Shown here piece after piece: positions 22,101 through 34,420 of a stretch of DNA of 64,000 nt. The notes beneath the pieces are model-generated. The model saw nothing but the letters and a program-made list of their open reading frames with translations, did no database searches and had not been told where the DNA came from. The position numbers and the translations under genes were made by a program. The stretch spans positions 124,001 to 188,000 of the forward strand of contig JAEHOE010000012.1 in the NCBI GenBank assembly GCA_016858145.1, read 5' to 3'. Every line of letters begins with the position of its first letter. The stretch's first letter is position 1. This stretch comes from Edaphochlamys debaryana (Eukaryota > Chlorophyta > Chlorophyceae > Chlamydomonadales).

Positions 22101-23892
22101 CCGGCTCCCCCAGTTGCAGGCGCGTGTTCAGCCCCAGGCGGCCGGGCGCAATGGCCCGCTCGGAGTGGAAGCGCTTGCGGGACGGCCGGCCGCCCATGTT
22201 CAGGAAGCCGGCCGTGGGTGGCGCCACAAGCCCCACGCCGTTGGGCATGCCCCCAAGCGTGCGCAGCAGCGGTGGCTGCGTGCAGAGGGCGCGCTCGTCG
22301 GGCGGGGGCGAGGGAGAGGCCGCTCGGGCGCCTGAGTGGGACCGGCTGCCGTTGTACGAGAGGGCTGACGAGGGCAGCTGTGAGAATGCCTGCAGGAGGA
22401 GGGCACGCATTGGCAGATCAAGAGCTGCGCGGCGCGAGTGGTCGTTGTAGCACCAGCACATGGCCTACCCAAATCCCGTGTACCAGGGTCCAAATCCAAT
22501 GCACCAGGGTCCAACATGCCCTCACCTGTGCATTGCCAGACACGCTACGGTGCCACTGCGGCCTGTGGCTGGGCGGCGCAACAGCCGGCTCCTGCTCCTG
22601 TCCCTCCAGGTAGAGCCGGGGCTGGGACATGGGCCGAGGTGGCGGCTGCAGCGCCCGCCGCCCTGGGCCCGGCCCTAGGTCCGTGAACGAGTGCGTGTCC
22701 CGCTCCGTGTGGCCGTAGGTGACGGGCAGGTCCGAGCCGAAACCGGCTAGCGGGCCCAGAGCAGAGCCGGGGCACGAAGCGCGAGTCCCCGGCCCAGGGG
22801 CGTCCCAGCCCTCTGACCCGGGCGGGCTGAATGCCGGCGCAGCAGGGGTCCCTGCCCTGGAGCACACGCTCTCCGGCATTGACTGACGCGACACCAGCCC
22901 GTTGGGCCCCGACCCGGGGTGCTGCTGCCGCTGGCTGGGCTGGGCGCTGGGCCCCAGTTCCATGCTCCGGCGCGGGCGCACCGCTGGGCGCTGGGCTTGG
23001 TGGCTCTCGGGCTCGTGGCCGCAGAGTGCCTCCTCCTCGCACCGCTCGTGCGCCTGGCTCCGCTGCGGCTCCTGCTGGTGTTGGGGGTGGGGTGCGTGCG
23101 GGTGCGCAGCCGGGTGCTGGTGCGGCTGCCCCGAGGGGTGCTGCTGCTGCTGTTGCCCGCTCGGGTGCTGGTGCCAATCCGTGGGCTGCTGCTGCTGTTG
23201 CCCTCCCGAGGGCTGCTGCTGCCCTCCGGCATGCTGCTGCCATGCCGGGTTAGGCGGGGGCTGCTGCTGGGGCGGGGCCTGCTGGGGTGAGTGCTGCGCC
23301 GTCCACGCCGCCTGGGAGGTGGAGCTGGCGGTCTGGACCGAGGGCTGCGCCTGTGGGTGGGGCCGCTGCGGCTGCAGCTGTGGCTTCTGCCACTGCGGTG
23401 GGGGCGCTGGGTGGGGCGCAGCGGGGCCTTGCGAGTTTGGCCCGCAGGGAGGACCCGGGGGGTGACCGTGGAACGCGGGCGTGTCCCCGCCTTGCCCCGC
23501 CGGTAGCGGCGGGCTGAACGCTCCTGAAGCTCCAGCCGTGTGCCGCCCGGCAGTGCCTACGCTACACGACGAAGAGGGATGCGCCCTTGCCAGATGAGAT
23601 GCATGCGTCAGCTCTGCAGGCGTGGCGGCTGACGCCGTGGCTGACTGGGGGCTGAGGGCTGGTCCCCCATCGCCCACCGCCTCTCTCCAGACGTCCTGGA
23701 CAGGGGAGGGGCCAGGGAGGGCCAGGGAGGGGCCAGGGAGAGACTACGTTCAAGGTCGGGTTGCGGAGTCTGTGTTGAAGGGGGCACTGTCGCCAAATTT
23801 CGGCTGAAGCGTCTTCCTGCACACCATAGGGCGACAATTACCTCCAAGATTCCAGACTCAGACTCGAACGGCCACGGGCTCGGCGCGAACAT
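19193..23892 (-). CDS. 1,293-aa Gln/His/Gly-rich low-complexity protein, function unknown
   Basis: Six exons: 23892-23842, 23695-22526, 22389-22058, 21838-21343, 21177-21069 and 20916-19193. They sum to 3,882 nt and all phases close. The first exon is short (17 codons) and is the least certain. The protein is mostly disordered. Residues about 60-220 are Gln/Pro/His-rich. A central part has conserved-looking segments (LPVTYGHTERDTHSFTDLG, LRTLGGMPNGVGLVAPPTAG, FHSERAIAPGRLGLNTRLQL, an acidic EEDDDLPELRAGVSRADAR). The last exon has a His/Asn/Asp-rich block, GFGPGSG repeats, a GQGQ tract and a QQPPQQHQ tract, and ends with VINVDMLRAMRAMQADED. I recognise no domain; such composition is common in RNA-binding or condensate-forming proteins, which is only inference. 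The central exons are duplicated in inverted orientation at 49141-51212, and differences there are mostly silent, supporting the reading frame. Confidence 0.8.
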
Positions 23893-25226
23893 TCGTCTTT
23901 TGTCGCTCTTTGGGGTGCGGCTGGTTTCCGCCGTCCGGGGAGTGACGCGAGCGACTAGGACAAGCGTACACTGGGAGCCTGTACACAGCTCTGTTGCGCT
24001 GTGACATCAGGTCCAGCTTGGGAACAGAGTGCGGAGGTCCCGCGTTGCCATGGAAGCCACGAGAGCTCTGAGAGCACACAGCAATCAGTTACGTTCTTGT
24101 GCCTGACAGGGGCCTGCGCCCCGAACTCGCTGAGAGTAAGGTCCTGGTAAAGCTGGCCTGTAATTGGCCAATTTGCGAGCAAGCTTAAACTCCGGCTTAG
24201 CCGCGTGCAGGGCTATATGCAAGCTGGTGTCAAGTAGGTATAACTCTCCGTTTTGGTGGCGCTTTGGGCTGCCTGCTCCTGTGCGAGTGGCAACTGCGAT
24301 GTGCTTGTCGTGCGTCGCAACCCCCCCAAGGCTATGTTGCGTTACAGAAGGCACCACACCCCGGACAACGCCGCACGGTGTGAAAAGTACCTGTGGCTGA
24401 ACAGCCTGATGGTTGGCCAACACAAACTCGGTCACGACAAACCCGACCCCCGACAAACGTACTGCTCGGACGCGCGGCGATCTCGCGGAGCGTGATGCCT
24501 GCTGCCACGCTTATAGCCATGCAACTACGCACACAGTGTGCTGCGTTCTAGGTTGTAAAGCTGGGGTTGGGACGGCCAGGCATGCGGAGCGTCACGGCAG
24601 CCGGCTAGAGCTTCAAACTGAGTTCCCTCAGAATGCATTGTTGAGCAGTGTGCGTAGCTCAAGGGAATCGACTGGGCTGGGGGGCGTCGATGGGCATGCC
24701 GTCGGTCCCGACCGGGAGCGCTCAGCAGCGCAGGCGGGTCCCTCTACCCCTTACTCAGCATAACTACCATGTAGGAAAGAGGGATCCGCAGCCGAAGGCG
24801 AACAGGTCGGCGGACCTCGGACCGGCGCTGCTGGTCCCACTGGTCGTCGCATCACTTTAATCCGCGAGAGTCCGCGGTAGGACCGGGCTTCAGTCACAGT
24901 ATATCGTCGGTGGTTCTGTTGCACACTTCGCGTTAGGACAGGTTCGGTGCCGAGGCGCATTGGGCCCCCCCGTTGCCCCCCCCGCCCCCTTCGGTAGGTC
25001 ACGGAGGCCCCCCCCCAGCCTTGGGGAAACAGAGCAGGAGGACTTCTTCTTTTTCAGGAACTTTCTCTTTCGGGCTGAGGCGAACAGAGAAAGGGCATGG
25101 GGGGGGGGCCGAGCTGGGTTGGGCGTGTGTAAGGGGTCAACCGGCCACCGACCGTTGCCCGCGTGCCGTTGCCCCGAGAGTCCCCCTCCCCTCCTGAGGA
25201 CGACGGACGGAGAGAGCCTGTGTTGA
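23893..25226. other. Region between the low-complexity protein gene and the tandem array
   Basis: 1.33 kb with base composition nearer 55-60% GC than the exons. The part next to 23892 must contain the promoter of the minus-strand gene. A 123-codon minus-strand frame at 24456-24085 (TTG start) reads like protein (LANHQAVQPQVLFTPCGVV, HQNGELYLLDTSLHIALHAA) but uses A/T-ending codons unlike the neighbouring genes, so it may be a degraded transposon piece or chance. From about 24960 to 25225 there are C- and G-homopolymer runs directly before the first array unit. Confidence 0.4.
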
Positions 25227-27127
25227 CACTCCGGCAACTATGTCCCTACGTTGCACCCCACCCTAAGCGGACCACGGGGAATCCACTTGCAGCTGATGCC
25301 GCCCCGACCTGGCCCGGTAATCCGACTCAGGACGCATGCCCCAGCACGGCATGTGGGTTATTCTGTGGCTCAGCCCCAGGGCGTACCCCTGCCTAGCAAC
25401 AGCCAGCCATGCCCCGGGGGCGCCCGCGTCCCACAAGCGCAACCCGCTCGGCAGCTTGGAGATGGCGCGCGAATCAACGGCCCCCGGAATCAAGCAGCTA
25501 GGCTATAGATGTCATGAGATGCGGTACTGGTCTCTTCCAGGAAAGGCTGTAGGCGTGCGCTCTGCCCTCGAGTTGGTGGGGGGCACAAACAGCACTTGCA
25601 TGCAACCCCAGCTGGGCGGCGAGGTCGCTGCTCAGCCTGCCGGGCGAGTCAAGATGAACTCTCTGCTGCGCTCAGGTATTGACCGAGAGCTCAAGCTGCT
25701 GGCGCGGGCTGGGGCGAAGGCCCGCCCGATGAGGTCAAAAGCCAGGGTCCCGTACCCACGCTTGCTGAGCCCCCCTTTTGCACAGCTCGATACACCGTAT
25801 CTTCCTCTACCATAATGTCGTGGCGCTGGACGGTGCGAGCAAACATTCTCATGGCCGCTCGCGCTTGCGCTAGGGAGCACGCGGATGGGCGGGACAGGGC
25901 GCGTTACATAGCCATTGTCAAGTAGTTGGGCCCTAGGGCGGTGGGGGGTGGGGAGGCCGTAGGGACTTTCTGCCCTAAGTGAAGGAGATTATTGGGTGCA
26001 ATCGGGCACTTTGCCTGGTCGCTATCATCATGGGAAAGCCTGTGCCAGGCATCCTGTTCTGTTTTGTAAAAACCTGGGTCCCTGACCTTTCAACCACCAA
26101 CCGCCCAACCGTCAACCGCCAGCTGGTGCACGACTTCCGCCCATTGGAAATCCCCACGTCCTTCCACTTCACCCCCGCTTCCCTTTGATCCCGCCACCTG
26201 ACCGCCATGAGATACCAGCCTCCCTGGCCCCTTCACACTCAGAAGTACTCAGTCAAGGCTTTCAGCAGCGCCACAGTGCGCAGGCTTCAGGCAGCCAGGC
26301 TAGATGCGGAAGGCATTGGTCCCTTCCGCACCCGTCACACGTGAGGGCGCCTGGCCCTAGTGTGGGCGTTTACTAGTTGATCAGCACAGCAGGGCTGTGG
26401 CCGGCGAGCTTCAAGTGAGTACACTCTACCTGCTGTATTCGTTACCTGCGGCTGGGCGTACAAGTCCTTCCGCCTGGGGTGAATTCGACGGTGCATCGCC
26501 GGGTGGACACTGCCGAATGGACCGCAGTGACAGGCAAGGCCGCCATGGAGGCTCGCCCCTCAGAGCCCGACCTGAGCCTGCGACATGGGTGAGAGCTATG
26601 TATACTGTGTTTGGATTAGGCGCAGTTGAGGCCAAGGGCAGGCCACAGGGGTTCGGGGGGACAACTCAATTGTGGAGGGGGCGGGGGTCTGGTTCGTGCC
26701 AGGCCGTGTCGGAGGCCGAACTGTCGTCCCGCACGGTGCACGTCGATTACAATAGAAGCATGAATACCCTGCTAAGCGCCGATGTCGTTGACTGTAGTCG
26801 CGGCTCGGGCCCTGTCACATTCAGCATGTCTCGTGTCCGATACTCGCGACGCAACGTTTCGCGGCCGTACAGGCGACCCCTCCAGAACTGCTCCATCACC
26901 AGCACTGTATACATCGCGGCCAGAGCGGTGACGGGCCACGCAGGGTAAAGTGTGAAACCCGGCGCGGCATGTCGGGGGTCTCGCCATGTTGGCACGACGC
27001 GAACAAGCACCGCCAGCTCCCGAGGATGGTCGCGATGCCCTGTGGCCAAGGGGTCTCGTGTTGTGGCAACAGGGGCTTTGCGGGCTTCGAAGCCGGGCGG
27101 GCCAGGGGACCGATGGTCTGAATCCTT
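25227..27127. repeat. Array unit 1, insertion-free founder-like copy
   Basis: This copy keeps the empty target site AGGGACTTTCTG once (25961-25972), where units 2-10 carry the 202-bp insertion. It reads GCTCAGCC, GCGCTCAGG and CCCCCCTTTTGC at three places where all other units read GCCCAGCC, GCACTCAGG and CCCCCATTTTGC. Confidence 0.93.
25336..25815 (+). CDS. 159-codon open frame repeated in the array units (doubtful gene)
   Basis: An ATG-started frame of 159 codons recurs once per unit (25336, 27237, 29352, 31467, 33582, 35697, 37812, 39927, 42042, 46273) and is cut to 115 codons in unit 10 by the extra G near 44445. Its C-terminal half (from AVGVRSALELVGG to LDTPYLPLP) reads like protein, but codon use is mixed and it matches no family I know. 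The minus strand of the same unit also has protein-like stretches (for example MYTVLVMEQFWRGRLYGRET at about 26911-26850), so the coding strand is undecided. It could be a host gene fragment, a transposon gene or chance. Confidence 0.25.
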   Translation: MPQHGMWVILWLSPRAYPCLATASHAPGAPASHKRNPLGSLEMARESTAPGIKQLGYRCHEMRYWSLPGKAVGVRSALELVGGTNSTCMQPQLGGEVAAQPAGRVKMNSLLRSGIDRELKLLARAGAKARPMRSKARVPYPRLLSPPFAQLDTPYLPLP

Positions 27128-27873
27128 CACTCCGGCAACTATGTCCCTACGTTGCACCCCACCCTAAGCGGACCACGGGGAATCCACTTGCAGCTGATGC
27201 CGCCCCGACCTGGCCCGGTAATCCGACTCAGGACGCATGCCCCAGCACGGCATGTGGGTTATTCTGTGGCTCAGCCCCAGGGCGTACCCCTGCCTAGCAA
27301 CAGCCAGCCATGCCCCGGGGGCGCCCGCGTCCCACAAGCGCAACCCGCTCGGCAGCTTGGAGATGGCGCGCGAATCAACGGCCCCCGGAATCAAGCAGCT
27401 AGGCTATAGATGTCATGAGATGCGGTACTGGTCTCTTCCAGGAAAGGCTGTAGGCGTGCGCTCTGCCCTCGAGTTGGTGGGGGGCACAAACAGCACTTGC
27501 ATGCAACCCCAGCTGGGCGGCGAGGTCGCTGCCCAGCCTGCCGGGCGAGTCAAGATGAACTCTCTGCTGCACTCAGGTATTGACCGAGAGCTCAAGCTGC
27601 TGGCGCGGGCTGGGGCGAAGGCCCGCCCGATGAGGTCAAAAGCCAGGGTCCCGTACCCACGCTTGCTGAGCCCCCATTTTGCACAGCTCGATACACCGTA
27701 TCTTCCTCTACCATAATGTCGTGGCGCTGGACGGTGCGAGCAAACATTCTCATGGCCGCTCGCGCTTGCGCTAGGGAGCACGCGGATGGGCGGGACAGGG
27801 CGCGTTACATAGCCATTGTCAAGTAGTTGGGCCCTAGGGCGGTGGGGGGTGGGGAGGCCGTAGGGACTTTCTG

Positions 27874-28075
27874 AAATAGAAATAGAAATAGAAATAGAAA
27901 TAGAAATATCTAACGCCGGGTTACCCCTGGCGTGGGTTAAGGAGGGCGGGTTGGTCAGACCCGCCACCATGGGGGTGCCTCCGCATCCTTTGTGCTCAAC
28001 CTGGCCGGAGGGTCCTGTAGGTTTTCACGATGCTCTTGAGGCGGCTCACCGCGTGCCGGTGCAGGCTGTGGCAGC
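27874..28075 (-). mobile_element. 5'-truncated LINE-like retroposon, copy in array unit 2
   Basis: A 202-bp insertion flanked by a 12-bp direct repeat, AGGGACTTTCTG (27862-27873 and 28076-28087). Units 1 and 11 have that site once, so the repeat is a target-site duplication. Read on the minus strand, the element starts mid-frame with about 24 codons ending at a stop (SLHRHAVSRLKSIVKTYRTL then RPG and stop), continues with about 110 nt of 3' UTR, and ends in an (ATTTCT)n tail. This is the structure of a 5'-truncated non-LTR retrotransposon. A SINE cannot be excluded, but no clear pol III A/B box pair is visible. Confidence 0.75.
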
Positions 28076-29988
28076 AGGGACTTTCTGCCCTAAGTGAAGG
28101 AGATTATTGGGTGCAATCGGGCACTTTGCCTGGTCGCTATCATCATGGGAAAGCCTGTGCCAGGCATCCTGTTCTGTTTTGTAAAAACCTGGGTCCCTGA
28201 CCTTTCAACCACCAACCGCCCAACCGTCAACCGCCAGCTGGTGCACGACTTCCGCCCATTGGAAATCCCCACGTCCTTCCACTTCACCCCCGCTTCCCTT
28301 TGATCCCGCCACCTGACCGCCATGAGATACCAGCCTCCCTGGCCCCTTCACACTCAGAAGTACTCAGTCAAGGCTTTCAGCAGCGCCACAGTGCGCAGGC
28401 TTCAGGCAGCCAGGCTAGATGCGGAAGGCATTGGTCCCTTCCGCACCCGTCACACGTGAGGGCGCCTGGCCCTAGTGTGGGCGTTTACTAGTTGATCAGC
28501 ACAGCAGGGCTGTGGCCGGCGAGCTTCAAGTGAGTACACTCTACCTGCTGTATTCGTTACCTGCGGCTGGGCGTACAAGTCCTTCCGCCTGGGGTGAATT
28601 CGACGGTGCATCGCCGGGTGGACACTGCCGAATGGACCGCAGTGACAGGCAAGGCCGCCATGGAGGCTCGCCCCTCAGAGCCCGACCTGAGCCTGCGACA
28701 TGGGTGAGAGCTATGTATACTGTGTTTGGATTAGGCGCAGTTGAGGCCAAGGGCAGGCCACAGGGGTTCGGGGGGACAACTCAATTGTGGAGGGGGCGGG
28801 GGTCTGGTTCGTGCCAGGCCGTGTCGGAGGCCGAACTGTCGTCCCGCACGGTGCACGTCGATTACAATAGAAGCATGAATACCCTGCTAAGCGCCGATGT
28901 CGTTGACTGTAGTCGCGGCTCGGGCCCTGTCACATTCAGCATGTCTCGTGTCCGATACTCGCGACGCAACGTTTCGCGGCCGTACAGGCGACCCCTCCAG
29001 AACTGCTCCATCACCAGCACTGTATACATCGCGGCCAGAGCGGTGACGGGCCACGCAGGGTAAAGTGTGAAACCCGGCGCGGCATGTCGGGGGTCTCGCC
29101 ATGTTGGCACGACGCGAACAAGCACCGCCAGCTCCCGAGGATGGTCGCGATGCCCTGTGGCCAAGGGGTCTCGTGTTGTGGCAACAGGGGCTTTGCGGGC
29201 TTCGAAGCCGGGCGGGCCAGGGGACCGATGGTCTGAATCCTTCACTCCGGCAACTATGTCCCTACGTTGCACCCCACCCTAAGCGGACCACGGGGAATCC
29301 ACTTGCAGCTGATGCCGCCCCGACCTGGCCCGGTAATCCGACTCAGGACGCATGCCCCAGCACGGCATGTGGGTTATTCTGTGGCTCAGCCCCAGGGCGT
29401 ACCCCTGCCTAGCAACAGCCAGCCATGCCCCGGGGGCGCCCGCGTCCCACAAGCGCAACCCGCTCGGCAGCTTGGAGATGGCGCGCGAATCAACGGCCCC
29501 CGGAATCAAGCAGCTAGGCTATAGATGTCATGAGATGCGGTACTGGTCTCTTCCAGGAAAGGCTGTAGGCGTGCGCTCTGCCCTCGAGTTGGTGGGGGGC
29601 ACAAACAGCACTTGCATGCAACCCCAGCTGGGCGGCGAGGTCGCTGCCCAGCCTGCCGGGCGAGTCAAGATGAACTCTCTGCTGCACTCAGGTATTGACC
29701 GAGAGCTCAAGCTGCTGGCGCGGGCTGGGGCGAAGGCCCGCCCGATGAGGTCAAAAGCCAGGGTCCCGTACCCACGCTTGCTGAGCCCCCATTTTGCACA
29801 GCTCGATACACCGTATCTTCCTCTACCATAATGTCGTGGCGCTGGACGGTGCGAGCAAACATTCTCATGGCCGCTCGCGCTTGCGCTAGGGAGCACGCGG
29901 ATGGGCGGGACAGGGCGCGTTACATAGCCATTGTCAAGTAGTTGGGCCCTAGGGCGGTGGGGGGTGGGGAGGCCGTAGGGACTTTCTG

Positions 29989-30190
29989 AAATAGAAATAG
30001 AAATAGAAATAGAAATAGAAATATCTAACGCCGGGTTACCCCTGGCGTGGGTTAAGGAGGGCGGGTTGGTCAGACCCGCCACCATGGGGGTGCCTCCGCA
30101 TCCTTTGTGCTCAACCTGGCCGGAGGGTCCTGTAGGTTTTCACGATGCTCTTGAGGCGGCTCACCGCGTGCCGGTGCAGGCTGTGGCAGC
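29989..30190 (-). mobile_element. Same retroposon insertion, array unit 3
   Basis: Identical insertion and flanking 12-bp duplication, carried along by amplification of the unit rather than inserted independently. Confidence 0.75.
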
Positions 30191-32103
30191 AGGGACTTTC
30201 TGCCCTAAGTGAAGGAGATTATTGGGTGCAATCGGGCACTTTGCCTGGTCGCTATCATCATGGGAAAGCCTGTGCCAGGCATCCTGTTCTGTTTTGTAAA
30301 AACCTGGGTCCCTGACCTTTCAACCACCAACCGCCCAACCGTCAACCGCCAGCTGGTGCACGACTTCCGCCCATTGGAAATCCCCACGTCCTTCCACTTC
30401 ACCCCCGCTTCCCTTTGATCCCGCCACCTGACCGCCATGAGATACCAGCCTCCCTGGCCCCTTCACACTCAGAAGTACTCAGTCAAGGCTTTCAGCAGCG
30501 CCACAGTGCGCAGGCTTCAGGCAGCCAGGCTAGATGCGGAAGGCATTGGTCCCTTCCGCACCCGTCACACGTGAGGGCGCCTGGCCCTAGTGTGGGCGTT
30601 TACTAGTTGATCAGCACAGCAGGGCTGTGGCCGGCGAGCTTCAAGTGAGTACACTCTACCTGCTGTATTCGTTACCTGCGGCTGGGCGTACAAGTCCTTC
30701 CGCCTGGGGTGAATTCGACGGTGCATCGCCGGGTGGACACTGCCGAATGGACCGCAGTGACAGGCAAGGCCGCCATGGAGGCTCGCCCCTCAGAGCCCGA
30801 CCTGAGCCTGCGACATGGGTGAGAGCTATGTATACTGTGTTTGGATTAGGCGCAGTTGAGGCCAAGGGCAGGCCACAGGGGTTCGGGGGGACAACTCAAT
30901 TGTGGAGGGGGCGGGGGTCTGGTTCGTGCCAGGCCGTGTCGGAGGCCGAACTGTCGTCCCGCACGGTGCACGTCGATTACAATAGAAGCATGAATACCCT
31001 GCTAAGCGCCGATGTCGTTGACTGTAGTCGCGGCTCGGGCCCTGTCACATTCAGCATGTCTCGTGTCCGATACTCGCGACGCAACGTTTCGCGGCCGTAC
31101 AGGCGACCCCTCCAGAACTGCTCCATCACCAGCACTGTATACATCGCGGCCAGAGCGGTGACGGGCCACGCAGGGTAAAGTGTGAAACCCGGCGCGGCAT
31201 GTCGGGGGTCTCGCCATGTTGGCACGACGCGAACAAGCACCGCCAGCTCCCGAGGATGGTCGCGATGCCCTGTGGCCAAGGGGTCTCGTGTTGTGGCAAC
31301 AGGGGCTTTGCGGGCTTCGAAGCCGGGCGGGCCAGGGGACCGATGGTCTGAATCCTTCACTCCGGCAACTATGTCCCTACGTTGCACCCCACCCTAAGCG
31401 GACCACGGGGAATCCACTTGCAGCTGATGCCGCCCCGACCTGGCCCGGTAATCCGACTCAGGACGCATGCCCCAGCACGGCATGTGGGTTATTCTGTGGC
31501 TCAGCCCCAGGGCGTACCCCTGCCTAGCAACAGCCAGCCATGCCCCGGGGGCGCCCGCGTCCCACAAGCGCAACCCGCTCGGCAGCTTGGAGATGGCGCG
31601 CGAATCAACGGCCCCCGGAATCAAGCAGCTAGGCTATAGATGTCATGAGATGCGGTACTGGTCTCTTCCAGGAAAGGCTGTAGGCGTGCGCTCTGCCCTC
31701 GAGTTGGTGGGGGGCACAAACAGCACTTGCATGCAACCCCAGCTGGGCGGCGAGGTCGCTGCCCAGCCTGCCGGGCGAGTCAAGATGAACTCTCTGCTGC
31801 ACTCAGGTATTGACCGAGAGCTCAAGCTGCTGGCGCGGGCTGGGGCGAAGGCCCGCCCGATGAGGTCAAAAGCCAGGGTCCCGTACCCACGCTTGCTGAG
31901 CCCCCATTTTGCACAGCTCGATACACCGTATCTTCCTCTACCATAATGTCGTGGCGCTGGACGGTGCGAGCAAACATTCTCATGGCCGCTCGCGCTTGCG
32001 CTAGGGAGCACGCGGATGGGCGGGACAGGGCGCGTTACATAGCCATTGTCAAGTAGTTGGGCCCTAGGGCGGTGGGGGGTGGGGAGGCCGTAGGGACTTT
32101 CTG

Positions 32104-32305
32104 AAATAGAAATAGAAATAGAAATAGAAATAGAAATATCTAACGCCGGGTTACCCCTGGCGTGGGTTAAGGAGGGCGGGTTGGTCAGACCCGCCACCAT
32201 GGGGGTGCCTCCGCATCCTTTGTGCTCAACCTGGCCGGAGGGTCCTGTAGGTTTTCACGATGCTCTTGAGGCGGCTCACCGCGTGCCGGTGCAGGCTGTG
32301 GCAGC
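32104..32305 (-). mobile_element. Same retroposon insertion, array unit 4
   Basis: Identical to the unit 2 copy, same position within the unit. Confidence 0.75.
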
Positions 32306-34218
32306 AGGGACTTTCTGCCCTAAGTGAAGGAGATTATTGGGTGCAATCGGGCACTTTGCCTGGTCGCTATCATCATGGGAAAGCCTGTGCCAGGCATCCT
32401 GTTCTGTTTTGTAAAAACCTGGGTCCCTGACCTTTCAACCACCAACCGCCCAACCGTCAACCGCCAGCTGGTGCACGACTTCCGCCCATTGGAAATCCCC
32501 ACGTCCTTCCACTTCACCCCCGCTTCCCTTTGATCCCGCCACCTGACCGCCATGAGATACCAGCCTCCCTGGCCCCTTCACACTCAGAAGTACTCAGTCA
32601 AGGCTTTCAGCAGCGCCACAGTGCGCAGGCTTCAGGCAGCCAGGCTAGATGCGGAAGGCATTGGTCCCTTCCGCACCCGTCACACGTGAGGGCGCCTGGC
32701 CCTAGTGTGGGCGTTTACTAGTTGATCAGCACAGCAGGGCTGTGGCCGGCGAGCTTCAAGTGAGTACACTCTACCTGCTGTATTCGTTACCTGCGGCTGG
32801 GCGTACAAGTCCTTCCGCCTGGGGTGAATTCGACGGTGCATCGCCGGGTGGACACTGCCGAATGGACCGCAGTGACAGGCAAGGCCGCCATGGAGGCTCG
32901 CCCCTCAGAGCCCGACCTGAGCCTGCGACATGGGTGAGAGCTATGTATACTGTGTTTGGATTAGGCGCAGTTGAGGCCAAGGGCAGGCCACAGGGGTTCG
33001 GGGGGACAACTCAATTGTGGAGGGGGCGGGGGTCTGGTTCGTGCCAGGCCGTGTCGGAGGCCGAACTGTCGTCCCGCACGGTGCACGTCGATTACAATAG
33101 AAGCATGAATACCCTGCTAAGCGCCGATGTCGTTGACTGTAGTCGCGGCTCGGGCCCTGTCACATTCAGCATGTCTCGTGTCCGATACTCGCGACGCAAC
33201 GTTTCGCGGCCGTACAGGCGACCCCTCCAGAACTGCTCCATCACCAGCACTGTATACATCGCGGCCAGAGCGGTGACGGGCCACGCAGGGTAAAGTGTGA
33301 AACCCGGCGCGGCATGTCGGGGGTCTCGCCATGTTGGCACGACGCGAACAAGCACCGCCAGCTCCCGAGGATGGTCGCGATGCCCTGTGGCCAAGGGGTC
33401 TCGTGTTGTGGCAACAGGGGCTTTGCGGGCTTCGAAGCCGGGCGGGCCAGGGGACCGATGGTCTGAATCCTTCACTCCGGCAACTATGTCCCTACGTTGC
33501 ACCCCACCCTAAGCGGACCACGGGGAATCCACTTGCAGCTGATGCCGCCCCGACCTGGCCCGGTAATCCGACTCAGGACGCATGCCCCAGCACGGCATGT
33601 GGGTTATTCTGTGGCTCAGCCCCAGGGCGTACCCCTGCCTAGCAACAGCCAGCCATGCCCCGGGGGCGCCCGCGTCCCACAAGCGCAACCCGCTCGGCAG
33701 CTTGGAGATGGCGCGCGAATCAACGGCCCCCGGAATCAAGCAGCTAGGCTATAGATGTCATGAGATGCGGTACTGGTCTCTTCCAGGAAAGGCTGTAGGC
33801 GTGCGCTCTGCCCTCGAGTTGGTGGGGGGCACAAACAGCACTTGCATGCAACCCCAGCTGGGCGGCGAGGTCGCTGCCCAGCCTGCCGGGCGAGTCAAGA
33901 TGAACTCTCTGCTGCACTCAGGTATTGACCGAGAGCTCAAGCTGCTGGCGCGGGCTGGGGCGAAGGCCCGCCCGATGAGGTCAAAAGCCAGGGTCCCGTA
34001 CCCACGCTTGCTGAGCCCCCATTTTGCACAGCTCGATACACCGTATCTTCCTCTACCATAATGTCGTGGCGCTGGACGGTGCGAGCAAACATTCTCATGG
34101 CCGCTCGCGCTTGCGCTAGGGAGCACGCGGATGGGCGGGACAGGGCGCGTTACATAGCCATTGTCAAGTAGTTGGGCCCTAGGGCGGTGGGGGGTGGGGA
34201 GGCCGTAGGGACTTTCTG

Positions 34219-34420
34219 AAATAGAAATAGAAATAGAAATAGAAATAGAAATATCTAACGCCGGGTTACCCCTGGCGTGGGTTAAGGAGGGCGGGTTGGT
34301 CAGACCCGCCACCATGGGGGTGCCTCCGCATCCTTTGTGCTCAACCTGGCCGGAGGGTCCTGTAGGTTTTCACGATGCTCTTGAGGCGGCTCACCGCGTG
34401 CCGGTGCAGGCTGTGGCAGC
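34219..34420 (-). mobile_element. Same retroposon insertion, array unit 5
   Basis: Identical to the unit 2 copy, same position within the unit. Confidence 0.75.

Noticed and set aside
27874..28075. An intron or ancestral part of the array unit
   Set aside because: The 12-bp direct repeats, single site in units 1 and 11, and hexamer tail fit a retroposon insertion better.
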